From Pseudorhodobacter sp. (GTDB lineage Bacteria > Pseudomonadota > Alphaproteobacteria > Rhodobacterales > Rhodobacteraceae), in contig JAQWYA010000192.1 of the NCBI GenBank assembly GCA_029254215.1, forward strand, positions 1 through 44,624: a stretch of DNA of 44,624 nt, read 5' to 3'. Shown in pieces: positions 1 to 9,886 of this stretch (positions within the stretch are counted from its first letter, which is position 1; every line of letters starts with the position of its first letter). Made by a program: the position numbers and the translations under genes. The notes under the pieces were generated by a model. It was given only the letters and a program-made list of their open reading frames with translations, was not told the DNA's origin and searched no databases.

Positions 1-531
1 GTTGACCAGCAGGCCAACAATCCGGTCTGGCATATCCATTCCGGCAACCCGCCCGAAAGCCGGATGGTGGTGCCGTTCTCGATGCTGTTGAACCTTGCCT
101 CGGTGGCAGGGGCCAAGGACGCCAAGGGGCTTTGGGGCTTCATCAAGCGCTATGCGCCCGAAGCCTCGCCCGAGACTCACCCGGATCTGGACGCGGCCGC
201 AGGCTATGCAGTCCGCTATTTTGCCGATTTCGTCGCGCCCAAGCGGGTCTTCCGCCTGCCCAACGATCAGGAACGGGCCGCGATGGAGGATTTGCACGCC
301 CGCCTTGTGGCCTGGGATGGCGGGCTGGATGCCGAGGCGTTGCAATCCATGGTCTTTGCCGTCGGCAAGGATCACGGGTTCGAGCCGCTGCGCGATTGGT
401 TCAAGGCGCTTTATGAGGTGCTGCTTGGCGCCTCTGAGGGGCCGCGCTTTGGCGGGTTCATCGCCCTCTATGGCGTGGCAGAAACGCTTGCCCTGATGGA
501 CAAGGCCTTGGCGGGCGATCTTCTGGGCTAA
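1..531 (+). CDS. lysK: Lysyl-tRNA synthetase class I, C-terminal part (5' end outside window)
   Basis: The window opens in frame inside this gene; 176 codons and the TAA stop are visible. The product charges tRNA-Lys with lysine in the cytoplasm. The class I (archaeal-type) LysRS found in many alphaproteobacteria is suggested by the NPVWHIHSGNPP stretch at visible residues 7-18, followed by a helical tail typical of the anticodon-binding end. The catalytic HIGH and KMSKS motifs lie upstream of the window and cannot be checked. The gene runs convergently towards nadD and ends at a strong hairpin with a T run at 559-588. Identification rests on remembered family sequence, so it is good but not certain. 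Confidence 0.8.
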   Translation, partial: VDQQANNPVWHIHSGNPPESRMVVPFSMLLNLASVAGAKDAKGLWGFIKRYAPEASPETHPDLDAAAGYAVRYFADFVAPKRVFRLPNDQERAAMEDLHARLVAWDGGLDAEALQSMVFAVGKDHGFEPLRDWFKALYEVLLGASEGPRFGGFIALYGVAETLALMDKALAGDLLG

Positions 532-558
532 GCCTTTCGCTTGATGCAAATGCGGTTG

Positions 559-588
559 GGGCGGCAAATCACCCTTTGCCGCCCTTTT
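559..588 (+). terminator. Intrinsic terminator of lysK, overlapping the nadD 3' end
   Basis: A perfect 10-bp stem (GGGCGGCAAA at 559-568, TTTGCCGCCC at 575-584) with a 6-base loop is followed by TTTT at 585-588, a classic intrinsic terminator on the plus strand. The loop and right arm lie inside the last codons and stop of the convergent nadD gene, whose TGA is at 571-569. The element therefore serves as terminator and coding sequence at once. Confidence 0.8.
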
Positions 589-1156
589 GCATGGCCCAGC
601 CCCCTTGGGCACGGATCGCAGAAGAGGATTGGTCGATCATCGGCATGTTCACCATCGCCCAAGCCGGGGCGGTATACTCGCCCAAGCGATGCGCCGCAGA
701 GGGGGACAGACGCGATTGCGCAAAACATTCGGCCGCTTTCGACAGGCGCGCGCTGGTCCGGCTTCCGGGACGGGCCAGAACGCCGATCGGAACCATGCGC
801 ATGATGTCTTGCCAGCGATCCCAAAGATGGAACTGCCGCAGGTTGTCGGCCCCCATCAGCCAGACAAACCGCACGCCCGGATAGCGGGCCTGCAACGCGC
901 TTATCGTGGCCGCCGTGTAGCGTGTCCCCAAAAGCACCTCGATATCGGTGATCTTCACGCGGGGATGATCCATCACCTTGCGCGCCTGCGCCATCCGGTC
1001 TGCCAAAGGGGCGGGCTGGCGGGGTTTGAGCGGGTTGCCCGGCGACACAAGCCACCACACCCGATCAAGGCCAAACCGTTTCATCGCCTCACGGGTCAGA
1101 TGCGCATGGCCACGGTGGGCCGGGTCGAAAGACCCTCCCAGCAGGCCGATCACCAT
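569..1156 (-). CDS. nadD: Nicotinate-nucleotide adenylyltransferase
   Basis: Transfers AMP from ATP to nicotinate mononucleotide, giving deamido-NAD, the penultimate step of NAD synthesis in the cytoplasm. The 195-residue product has the nucleotidyltransferase signature [11 protein letters not shown] at residues 7-17 (HxGH-type loop) and the C-terminal SSSAIR at about 177-182, matching the ISSTxIR triphosphate-binding motif. Only 13 residues follow this motif, shorter than I recall for enteric NadD. The reading frame stays open to 1336, but the ATG at 1156 starts directly at the nucleotide-binding strand and has an AAAGG ribosome site. The gene is divergent from the GNAT gene and convergent with lysK; no rsfS partner is adjacent here. 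Confidence 0.9.
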   Translation of the reverse strand: MVIGLLGGSFDPAHRGHAHLTREAMKRFGLDRVWWLVSPGNPLKPRQPAPLADRMAQARKVMDHPRVKITDIEVLLGTRYTAATISALQARYPGVRFVWLMGADNLRQFHLWDRWQDIMRMVPIGVLARPGSRTSARLSKAAECFAQSRLSPSAAHRLGEYTAPAWAMVNMPMIDQSSSAIRAQGGWAMQKGGKG

Positions 1157-1319
1157 GCCTTTGGTCGCTATAGGATACCCCGGCCCCACTGATCCTCCGC
1201 CGCATTTGCCGCCATGCCTGTCACATAACAGGTGAGCCCGGCATATTGTCCAGAGAAAACAGGGGGCTTGCGCGGGCCTCTCCGGAGGACGACAAAGGGC
1301 CGATAAGGCAGAGGCAGCC

Positions 1320-1794
1320 ATGACCGAACCAACCACCCTTGTTATCAGCGACCCGGCCAGCGCCGACGCACTGGCCTGCCTGACCGCCTATTTCGGCGAG
1401 ATTTCCGCGCGTTTTCCCGGTGGGTTTGATCCGGGGCCGCTGGACCCGGTTGATCTTGCCGCGCAACGCCCACCCCACGGGGCCTTTGTCATCGCGCGGC
1501 GCGGGGGTGCCCCCGTGGGATGCGTTGCCCTGCGCCCGGATGGCGACAGGATGGGGGGAGGTCAAGCGCCTTTGGGTGTCACAAGCCGCGCGGCAGGAAG
1601 GGCTCGCCACTCGCCTCATGACCCGGATCGAGACGGAGGCCCGCGCTTTGGGCATGACAGCGCTGCGGCTTGATACCTCGGCCCATTTGCCCGAAGCTGT
1701 TGCCTTTTATCGCCGCCACGGCTGGGTCGAAATTCCGCGCTACAATGACAATCCCTATGCGCATCACTGGTTCACGCGCAGCCTTGGCCCCTAG
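1320..1794 (+). pseudogene. GNAT-family N-acetyltransferase, broken by a +1 frameshift
   Basis: Two frames together make one GNAT protein. The first frame starts at the ATG at 1320 (GAGG upstream) and covers the N-terminal strands to about codon 77. The second frame carries acetyl-CoA motif A (RQEGLATRLM) and the C-terminal FYRRHGW strand, ending at 1794. The switch lies at ATGGGGGGAG, where a run of six G at 1553-1558 seems to hold one extra base. Removing one G gives a continuous 157-residue protein reading MGEVKRLWV across the junction, the expected strand before motif A. The substrate is unknown. It could be a pseudogene, a slippage switch or a sequencing error. Confidence 0.75.
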
Positions 1795-1861
1795 CCCCGT
1801 TGCGAAACCGGGGCGGGACGGTTAGAAGCCCGTCAACAGTTTTTTCGCGCGAGGGTGCAGC

Positions 1862-3517
<1,656 letters not shown>

Positions 3518-3538
3518 AGAGATGCGGGCTGACAGGCT

Positions 3539-3560
3539 GCGCCGGGGGCAACCCTGGCGC
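3539..3560. terminator. Hairpin between convergent ettA and AsmA genes
   Basis: Stem GCGCCGGGG/CCCTGGCGC region: GCGCC at 3539-3543 pairs with GGCGC at 3556-3560 and GGG with CCC inside, with one G-T pair and a GCAA tetraloop. There is no T run, so termination efficiency is uncertain. The position between two convergent stop codons supports a bidirectional role. Confidence 0.5.
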
Positions 3561-3565
3561 GGCCG

Positions 3566-5545
3566 TCAATTCCCCCCAAAGAGCTTGTTCAACAGCTTGC
3601 CGGCTTCTTTTTCGGCGGCTTCCTGCGCGCGGCGTTTGGCGGCGTCTTCAAGGCTTTCCCCTTCCTGACGCACCACCCCCAGTTCTGACGCGGCTTTCTC
3701 CTCGATCCGGGCTTTGGCTTCGGCCTCCAGCCGGGCTTTTTCCTCGTCCAGTTTTTGATCAGCGAGACTTTTCAGATCAAGCGAGAATTTGGGGCTGGCC
3801 CAAGTGCCCCCGATCAAAAGCGGCACCGAGATGCCGCCCGTACCATCCTCTTTGCTCAGCGCCACCGGAACCACGCGGTAATCCAGCGTGCGCGCGCCGA
3901 TACCCACCTTGCCCGCGCCTTTCGCGGTCACATAAGGGGCATCGAGCATCAGATCTTCGTTGAACAGCACACCCTTGTTGATGGCGAAACTCGCGCTCAT
4001 CCCATCGAAAATCGTCTTTGACCCCTCACCCATATAGGACATATCCAAGTTGCGCAGCATCCCTGCCAGATCAAGGCCGCGCAACTCTCCCTTGCCAAAG
4101 CGGAACTGGCCATCCCCCGCCAGATCATTGGCCAAGGCCGCCATCGAATTGCCCACCCCCAGAAATTTCAGCCGGAAATCAGCGGTGCCCAAAAGCCGGT
4201 CGAAATCGGCCACGTCTTTCAGCAAAGGCTCCATCGACAGGCCCGCGAAGTTCAGATCGCCCCCCACCGAAAGCCCGCCGCGCCCGTTCACGACGAAATT
4301 CCCGGTGATCTGTCCGCCGTAGGCCTGCAACTCGCGGGCCTCGAACACCGCCCGAGACCGAACAAGCGTCATCAAGACTTGCGTCTTGCCAAGTTTCGCA
4401 GTTCCCAGATCAAGGCTTTGGGCCGCGATGGAGATCGTTGCATCCGCAATCCCAAGGGCCGAGACATCAATCGGCGCGCGCGACCAACCGTCACTTTGCG
4501 CGCCCGTGCTGGCGCCACCCCCGCCCGCGCCGCCGCCCAGCGCCGACAGATCCAATGCACCGGCTTTGATGCTTGCGGTGATCGTGGGGCGGTCCCCCTC
4601 CAGCGTGACATCCGCGTCGCCTTCCAGCCGGTTGTCATCCAGCACGATAACACCTCCCCGCAGATGCATCGTGTTCTTGGCCGTGCGCGTCACCTTCCCC
4701 GAGATCTTGCGCGTCTGCGCCCCCAAGCCCTGCGGTAGGACGGGCGCGGGAAGCCCCACAAGCCCCATGATCGACCCCAGATCGGCCAGATCGGCGGTAA
4801 TCTCTCCCTCAGCGACAAAGGGCGCAGTTCCCAAAAGCCCGTCATATTTGAAGCCAGAGTCGCCCACCCCACCCGACAGCGCGGCATTCGTCACCCGCCC
4901 GGCCAGAAAGTCGGAAAACCGGGCCAGCTCGGCATCCACCAACAGATTACGACCGTCCTTTTGGGCGGCCAACGAAAGGGTGACGGGGCCGTTGAAATCG
5001 GGCAGCTTCACCTCGGCGGCGATGTCGGTCAGATGCAGGCGCGTGTTGGTGCCGTGATCGATGTAGCGCAGGCTGCCGCCTTGAATAAGCCCGTGGTCAA
5101 GCGTGATCGGCGTGGCCGTGGCGCTGGCCCCGCTGGCACCGCTGGTTCCAGAGGCTGCCGGGGCGCCAAATTCCCAATTGGCCTGCCCTTTTGCGTTCCG
5201 CTCCAGCAAGATCTGCGGGCCCATCGCCTCGACCTTGGTGACCCGGATGGTGCCGCCGATCAGCGCGGCAAGGTCAACGCCAATCGCCAAACCTTCGGCC
5301 ACCAGCAGCGGCCCCGCATCCGACCATTCGGCATTAGAGATCTGAACCGGCCCGGTTGAGACGCCCAGAACTGGCCAGATCGTGGGCCGCACATCCCCGT
5401 CAATCGTCAGGCTGCGCCCTGTCGCCTTGGCGAATTGCGTTGTGGCGATATCCGCGACCTTTTGCGACGGGATCAGAAACACAAGGCCAACCGCCACGAC
5501 GATCAACATCACGACGCCCGACAGCAAACGCACAACCCACCGCAT
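3566..5545 (-). CDS. AsmA-family envelope protein
   Basis: AsmA-like proteins are inner-membrane-anchored periplasmic proteins, members of the bridge-like lipid-transfer group, linked to outer-membrane lipid homeostasis. The 659-residue product has one N-terminal membrane anchor (about residues 3-25), then long beta-rich repeats and a typical AsmA C-terminal region (LRGLDLAGMLRNLD and a conserved VPVAL...GISVPLLIGGTW stretch). The last ~70 residues are Glu/Ala/Lys-rich and probably form a coiled coil. The frame is open to 5599, but the ATG at 5545 follows AGAGGGAG and begins just before the anchor. It is monocistronic and divergent from rimO. The family call is firm; the role in this organism is inferred. 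Confidence 0.85.
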   Translation of the reverse strand: MRWVVRLLSGVVMLIVVAVGLVFLIPSQKVADIATTQFAKATGRSLTIDGDVRPTIWPVLGVSTGPVQISNAEWSDAGPLLVAEGLAIGVDLAALIGGTIRVTKVEAMGPQILLERNAKGQANWEFGAPAASGTSGASGASATATPITLDHGLIQGGSLRYIDHGTNTRLHLTDIAAEVKLPDFNGPVTLSLAAQKDGRNLLVDAELARFSDFLAGRVTNAALSGGVGDSGFKYDGLLGTAPFVAEGEITADLADLGSIMGLVGLPAPVLPQGLGAQTRKISGKVTRTAKNTMHLRGGVIVLDDNRLEGDADVTLEGDRPTITASIKAGALDLSALGGGAGGGGASTGAQSDGWSRAPIDVSALGIADATISIAAQSLDLGTAKLGKTQVLMTLVRSRAVFEARELQAYGGQITGNFVVNGRGGLSVGGDLNFAGLSMEPLLKDVADFDRLLGTADFRLKFLGVGNSMAALANDLAGDGQFRFGKGELRGLDLAGMLRNLDMSYMGEGSKTIFDGMSASFAINKGVLFNEDLMLDAPYVTAKGAGKVGIGARTLDYRVVPVALSKEDGTGGISVPLLIGGTWASPKFSLDLKSLADQKLDEEKARLEAEAKARIEEKAASELGVVRQEGESLEDAAKRRAQEAAEKEAGKLLNKLFGGN

Positions 5546-5806
5546 GATACCACTCCCTCTTGACCCTTTTACACTACGCAACCGAATCCTCTGGAGCAAC
5601 TAAAGAGGCATCACCGGGCCGCGAGCGCCAGACAGTCGCAGACCAAACCCCCTGCGCGCCCGCCACGCCTTGTGATTCTGCGCCCGGCACCGCGCAGCCG
5701 GGACAGCACGCCATCGCGCATTTAAGAAGGGTTACCCCTTTCTTTCAGCGGGTTACGACGCAATCCGCCCCCCTGCGACGGCCCTTCCCCCGCAAGGCGT
5801 TCGGCG

Positions 5807-5820
5807 TTATACCCGCGCCA
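5807..5820 (+). promoter_or_regulatory. Possible -10 box giving a leaderless rimO mRNA
   Basis: TTATAC at 5807-5812 resembles a -10 hexamer and would place the transcript start at or next to the rimO ATG (5820). No Shine-Dalgarno-like sequence is visible before that ATG, which would fit a leaderless transcript. The -35 region (CTTCCC around 5784-5789) is weak. Confidence 0.3.
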
Positions 5821-7202
5821 TGAGCCAGAACCCGCCCTCCCTCCGCCCTGATCTTGCCCGCGCCTCGGTGCCCGATACACGCCGCGACGGCCAGCCGATG
5901 ATCGGCATGGTTTCGCTTGGCTGTCCCAAAGCGCTTGTCGATAGCGAACGGATCCTGACACGACTGCGGGCCGAGGGTTATGCCATCTCTCCCGATTATG
6001 CAGGAGCGGATGCGGTGATCGTGAACACTTGCGGCTTTCTGGACAGCGCCAAGGCGGAATCGCTTGAAGCAATTGGCGAGGCTTTGAGCGAGAATGGCCG
6101 GGTGATCGTCACGGGCTGCCTTGGGGCAGAACCCGAATACATCACCGGCGCGCATCCGCGCGTTCTGGCGGTCACCGGGCCGCATCAATACGAGGCCGTG
6201 CTGGATGCGGTCCACAAGGCCGTGCCGCCCGCGCCCGATCCGTTCATCGATCTGCTGCCTGCCTCGGGGGTCAGCCTGACGCCGCGCCATTACAGCTACC
6301 TCAAGATTTCCGAGGGCTGCAATCATAAGTGCAAGTTCTGCATCATCCCCGACATGCGCGGGAAGCTGCAATCCCGCCCGGCCCATGCCGTGATCCGCGA
6401 GGCGGAAAAGCTGGTCGAGGCGGGCGTCCGCGAATTGCTGGTGATCTCGCAGGATACCTCGGCTTACGGCGTCGATATAAAACATGCCAGTTCCAAAGGC
6501 CGGGACGGGCGTGAACACCGCGCGCATATCACCGATCTGGCGCGGGATCTGGGCAGCCTTGGCGCTTGGGTCCGCCTGCACTACGTGTATCCGTACCCGC
6601 ATGTGCGCGATCTGATCCCCCTGATGGCGGAAGGGCTGGTTCTGCCTTACCTTGATATTCCGTTCCAGCATGCGCATCCGGATGTGCTGCGCCGCATGGC
6701 CCGCCCTGCCGCCGCCGCCAAAACGCTGGATGAAATCGCCGCCTGGCGCGCTGTCTGTCCCGATATCACCCTGCGGTCTACCTTCATCGTCGGCTATCCC
6801 GGCGAAACCGAAGCCGAATTCCAGACCCTTCTGGACTGGATGGACGAAGCCCAATTGGATCGTGTCGGCTGCTTCAAATATGAAAACGTCGACGGGGCGC
6901 GGTCCAATGCCCTGCCCGATCACGTTCCTGCCGAGGTCAAGCAAGACCGCTGGAACCGCTTTATGGAAAAGGCGCAGGTCATTTCCGAAGCCAAGCTTGC
7001 CGCCAAGATCGGACGCAGGATCGAGGTGATCGTGGATGAGGTGGACGGCGAAGGCGCCACTTGCCGCACCAAAGCCGATGCCCCGGAAATCGACGGAAAC
7101 CTGTTTATCGACGAAGGGTTTGAAACCCTTTCACCCGGTGATCTAGTCACGGTCGAGGTTGAGGAAGCCGGCGAATACGATCTGTGGGGGCGGATCGTCT
7201 GA
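5820..7202 (+). CDS. rimO: Ribosomal protein S12 methylthiotransferase RimO
   Basis: Radical-SAM enzyme with two 4Fe-4S clusters that adds a methylthio group to the conserved aspartate of ribosomal protein S12. In 460 residues, the N-terminal UPF0004 domain has its cluster cysteines at C35 (LGCPK), C71 (NTCGF) and C100 (TGCLG). The radical-SAM CxxxCxxC is at C167, C171 and C174 (GCNHKCKFC), and the C-terminal TRAM-like domain ends the protein. All six expected cysteines are present. CIIPDMRGK after the SAM motif separates it from MiaB. The ATG at 5820 lacks a ribosome site but directly precedes a family-typical N-terminal extension. It is divergent from the AsmA gene and just upstream of the spike operon. 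Confidence 0.93.
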   Translation: MSQNPPSLRPDLARASVPDTRRDGQPMIGMVSLGCPKALVDSERILTRLRAEGYAISPDYAGADAVIVNTCGFLDSAKAESLEAIGEALSENGRVIVTGCLGAEPEYITGAHPRVLAVTGPHQYEAVLDAVHKAVPPAPDPFIDLLPASGVSLTPRHYSYLKISEGCNHKCKFCIIPDMRGKLQSRPAHAVIREAEKLVEAGVRELLVISQDTSAYGVDIKHASSKGRDGREHRAHITDLARDLGSLGAWVRLHYVYPYPHVRDLIPLMAEGLVLPYLDIPFQHAHPDVLRRMARPAAAAKTLDEIAAWRAVCPDITLRSTFIVGYPGETEAEFQTLLDWMDEAQLDRVGCFKYENVDGARSNALPDHVPAEVKQDRWNRFMEKAQVISEAKLAAKIGRRIEVIVDEVDGEGATCRTKADAPEIDGNLFIDEGFETLSPGDLVTVEVEEAGEYDLWGRIV

Positions 7203-7341
7203 ACCCAAAACCCGGAGGCGCGGCGCCTGTTGCAGGCCAGCGCTTTTGGGGCGAACGCTATGGGGCGGGGGCCTTAAGGCTTTTGTGAGAAAACTCGGGG
7301 CTGTTGTGTTTCCCGACACGTTTTCACGAAAGAGGACCCCC

Positions 7342-7608
7342 ATGTCGAACCCGTTTTCAAACCGCGCGGCCTCCCTCAATGGTCCGGCCTCGGATGCCCA
7401 GCCGGTCGTGCCGAATGACAGCACCGATCTTTCGACAATCGCGATCGCGCTTTATGTCGAAAAGGGCGGCAGCATTTCAATCATCACCGCCTCTGGCAAT
7501 CAGCGGCTGATCGCCCTGCCGGATTTCGCCATCCTTCCCGTCGGCGTCCGCCGGGTCCGGGCGACAGGCACCACGGCCACCGGCATTCACGCGCTGGTTC
7601 TTGCATGA
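7342..7608 (+). CDS. GTA head-spike base protein, Rcc01079-like
   Basis: An 88-residue protein resembling the spike base family named after Rhodobacter capsulatus rcc01079, half of the GTA head-spike pair encoded far from the main GTA cluster. Supporting pattern: V-P-N-D-S-T-D-L near residues 22-29, then ALYVEKGG, alternating beta strands, and the terminal VRRVRATGTTATGIHAL stretch, which I recall as the hallmark of this family. The longer frame from 7159 overlaps rimO; the ATG at 7342 follows AAAGAGGA and starts the conserved part. The stop overlaps the next ATG (ATGA, 7605-7608), implying translational coupling. There is no signal peptide or membrane segment, which fits a virion protein. 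Confidence 0.7.
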   Translation: MSNPFSNRAASLNGPASDAQPVVPNDSTDLSTIAIALYVEKGGSISIITASGNQRLIALPDFAILPVGVRRVRATGTTATGIHALVLA

Positions 7609-8591
7609 AGATCGTCACCGATTTTTCCGTCATGTCGCGGCCAGTGCGGGTTGGACGTTCGTTCAACCCTGCCGGGCTGTTCGGAGGCGCGGATCGCGGT
7701 GTGTTCTTCGAGCCTGCGCAAACCGCCAGCCTCTTTCAGACGACAACCGCAAGCCTTGCCGCGACCCTGCCCGGACAGTCCGTCGCCCGCATCAACGACC
7801 TTTCAACCAAGGGCGGTCCCGCCCTTCAGGCTATCACTGCAGCGCGGCCCGTTCTGGGGATCTTGCCCGCCTCGGGGCGCAAGAACCTGTTGCTGCATTC
7901 CGAAGACCTGACCCAATCGGCTTGGTTGAAACAAGGGGTTTCGGCCACGGCGCCCAATACAGTGGCTTTCGTCGCCGGAAACAATTCCGCAAACCGGGTC
8001 ATTCAAGTGCTTGATGTGGGGCAACGCAACGGACAGACGTTCTACTCCCGCTTGCGGGTGCCGCCCGCCGCGCAGTGGTCAGACCCGACGGCAACGCTGT
8101 TTGTCGGTTCGACGATCGCGACACTGGCCAGTGTCACCGCCACGGCAGAGTGGCAAGAGATCGCCGTGCAGGAAACCTATACAAGTTCTGGCGCGTTCAT
8201 CGGCATGGTGCTTTGGGCAAACAAGGCCACGGTGATCAGCGGCCTTGAAAAGATGCAAGTCACCAAGGGGGCAGCGGCGGCCTATCAGCGGGTCGGCAGC
8301 GTCTATGACGTGACCGAGGCGTCCAGCCGCTCGCTCGCCTATCTTTATCGCGACGGGGTAGACGATGCCCTGCCCGTCACGCTGCCCGATCTGGGCAGCA
8401 ATGCAACGATTGCCTTTGCCTCCGATCAGGCCGCGTCCATCCTGACGGGGCAGACCGTTGCGGCGGGGGCGTTTGATATCCTGCGCCATCAGCGCTTGTT
8501 TGCCATGCTGGTCATTGACCGGGCACTGAATGCGAGTGAAGCACAGCAACTGGCCGCTTATCTGGACAAAGTTTCTGGGAGAACGCCATGA
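7605..8591 (+). CDS. GTA head-spike / receptor-binding protein, Rcc01080-like
   Basis: This 328-residue product is encoded by the second gene of the spike operon, coupled by ATGA overlaps at both ends. In R. capsulatus the partner of the spike base forms head spikes that help the GTA bind the capsule of recipient cells. Here residues ~90-105 carry KNLLLHSEDLTQSAW, a motif common at the start of carbohydrate-binding jelly-roll domains in phage tail and spike proteins. A beta-rich middle follows, and the C-terminus (RLFAMLVIDRALNASEAQQLAAYLD) has the helix typical of concanavalin-like phage domains. Similarity to Rcc01080 itself is inferred from context and architecture, not from a residue-level match. 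Confidence 0.55.
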   Translation: MKIVTDFSVMSRPVRVGRSFNPAGLFGGADRGVFFEPAQTASLFQTTTASLAATLPGQSVARINDLSTKGGPALQAITAARPVLGILPASGRKNLLLHSEDLTQSAWLKQGVSATAPNTVAFVAGNNSANRVIQVLDVGQRNGQTFYSRLRVPPAAQWSDPTATLFVGSTIATLASVTATAEWQEIAVQETYTSSGAFIGMVLWANKATVISGLEKMQVTKGAAAAYQRVGSVYDVTEASSRSLAYLYRDGVDDALPVTLPDLGSNATIAFASDQAASILTGQTVAAGAFDILRHQRLFAMLVIDRALNASEAQQLAAYLDKVSGRTP

Positions 8592-8977
8592 GGGTCACAA
8601 TCGCCTGCCCCGAGGGGATGATCAACGACGCCAACCAACTTGCCATGGCCTTGGGGCAAGGGGTGGCGGATCTGCAGTCTTTTCGCGCTGCCCTTTGGCA
8701 GGACGATCAGGCAAATCGCTATGCCTGCGCCAGCTTTGAAGCGGATGAAGATTGGATCACCAAACTCGCCACAGAAATCCAGCGCCCCGGATGGGACAGC
8801 GGGCCAAGCTATGCCATCAACCTGACAGGTGCGCGGCGGGCCCAGACGAGCCTAGGGCTTTGGCTTGCCTCCGACACGGAAACCCAGCCCCCGGCAGCGC
8901 TTCCCGACAGGCTCACGGCGATTGCCGGGCTAAGTGCTGAACGTGCCTTGGAAATGATGGCGCTGACCGCGATGTAG
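8588..8977 (+). CDS. Unknown small protein in the spike operon
   Basis: A 129-residue soluble protein with no family that I recognise. It begins MRVTIACPEGMINDANQLAMALG, an N-terminal beta strand followed by helices, is rich in Trp, Ala and Asp in the middle (DWITKLATEIQRPGWD), and ends in two amphipathic helices. It has no signal peptide, membrane segment or cysteine-rich motif. Its ATG overlaps the stop of the spike gene by four bases, so it is almost certainly cotranslated and probably acts with the spike proteins, for example as a capsid component, assembly factor or chaperone. That role is an inference from position only. The gene ends 8 bases before a terminator hairpin. Confidence 0.6.
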   Translation: MRVTIACPEGMINDANQLAMALGQGVADLQSFRAALWQDDQANRYACASFEADEDWITKLATEIQRPGWDSGPSYAINLTGARRAQTSLGLWLASDTETQPPAALPDRLTAIAGLSAERALEMMALTAM

Positions 8978-8985
8978 CGCCCGCC

Positions 8986-9011
8986 GCCCGCCTTCATGCG
9001 CGAAGGCGGGC
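8986..9011. terminator. Hairpin between spike operon and Udh-like gene
   Basis: Perfect 10-bp inverted repeat GCCCGCCTTC (8986-8995) / GAAGGCGGGC (9002-9011) with a 6-base loop, between convergent stop codons. There is no T run on either side, but the stem is strong enough for a bidirectional terminator. Confidence 0.6.
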
Positions 9012-9022
9012 GCACCGCAGGC

Positions 9023-9859
9023 TCAGGTGACTTTCTTGTCATCCACGATCTTCATCGTCGCCACGCCGCTTTCCCCAAGCGGCACCGAGGCAAAAGGCCC
9101 ACCGTGGCACATGTTGCCGGGATCGGTCGGGTCCATCGGAGAGGCTTCTGCAAAGATCTTGGCCGCGACCTGTTCGGCATTGTCTTTGGGCCGGTAGCCA
9201 AGGTAATGCGCGCCCGCGTTATTCACCGGGGCGCGGTCATTGTTCGACACGCCATAAACAACTGTGAACCCGGTCACCGGCGTGTCAATCGCGCGTTCCA
9301 CCAGATGGATCAGATCCCCATAACTTAGCCATGACCCGACTGCGCGCGGATTGCTGACCTGCGCGCAACTGAGGATCCGCATGCAGACCGATTCCACCTG
9401 CCGCTTTTCCCAATAAAGCCGCGCCAGATCTTCGGCAAAGCACTTGGCCAGACCATAGAACGTATCTGGGCGGTGCGGCACATCGGTGCCGATGAATTCG
9501 GTCTTGGGATACATGCCAACCGCATGAATTGACGAGGCATAGACCACGCGGCGCACCTTGTTGCGATAGGCCGCCTCCCAGATGTTGTAAGCGCCGACGA
9601 TATTGGGGCCAAGGATCTGCTCGAACGGGGCTTCGTCGCCGATGGCCCCGAAATGCACAACCATATCAGCGCCTTCCAGAAGCGCCGTCATCGCCTCCAG
9701 ATCGGTCAAATCGGCGCGAACATAGCTTTCCCCGTCATAAAGCTTGCCAACCCCTTCGGCGATATCGGTTGAAACAAGCGTGTCACACAGCTTGGACAGA
9801 GGTTCGCGCAGGTAGGAGCCGAGGCGTCCGGCGGCGCCGGTCAGAACGAGTTTTTTCAT
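9023..9859 (-). CDS. NAD-dependent uronate dehydrogenase-like SDR
   Basis: Extended short-chain dehydrogenase of 278 residues. The Rossmann motif TGAAGRLG lies at 7-14; the catalytic triad S110, Y135, K139 (FYGLAK) lies almost exactly where Agrobacterium uronate dehydrogenase has it. Shared stretches include PFEQIL, NIVGAYN, ASSIHAVGMYP and GYRPKDNAE. Uronate dehydrogenase oxidises galacturonate or glucuronate to the aldarolactone in the cytoplasm. It is the last gene of the hydantoinase/FAD-oxidase operon, 27 bases after the oxidase, an unusual setting for sugar-acid oxidation. The true substrate may therefore be another hydroxy compound. The family is clear, the substrate is not. Confidence 0.75.
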   Translation of the reverse strand: MKKLVLTGAAGRLGSYLREPLSKLCDTLVSTDIAEGVGKLYDGESYVRADLTDLEAMTALLEGADMVVHFGAIGDEAPFEQILGPNIVGAYNIWEAAYRNKVRRVVYASSIHAVGMYPKTEFIGTDVPHRPDTFYGLAKCFAEDLARLYWEKRQVESVCMRILSCAQVSNPRAVGSWLSYGDLIHLVERAIDTPVTGFTVVYGVSNNDRAPVNNAGAHYLGYRPKDNAEQVAAKIFAEASPMDPTDPGNMCHGGPFASVPLGESGVATMKIVDDKKVT

Positions 9860-9886
9860 GGGTCGGGCCTTTTCGGTTTGGGTCGA

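Noticed and set aside
1551-1562. Programmed frameshifting in the GNAT gene
   Set aside because: A +1 shift would be needed and no known slippery codon pair or stimulatory structure is evident; kept only as a frameshift lesion.
7268-7284. GGGCC-TTAA-GGCTT followed by TT as a rimO terminator
   Set aside because: Only five pairs, two of them G-T; too weak to list as a feature.
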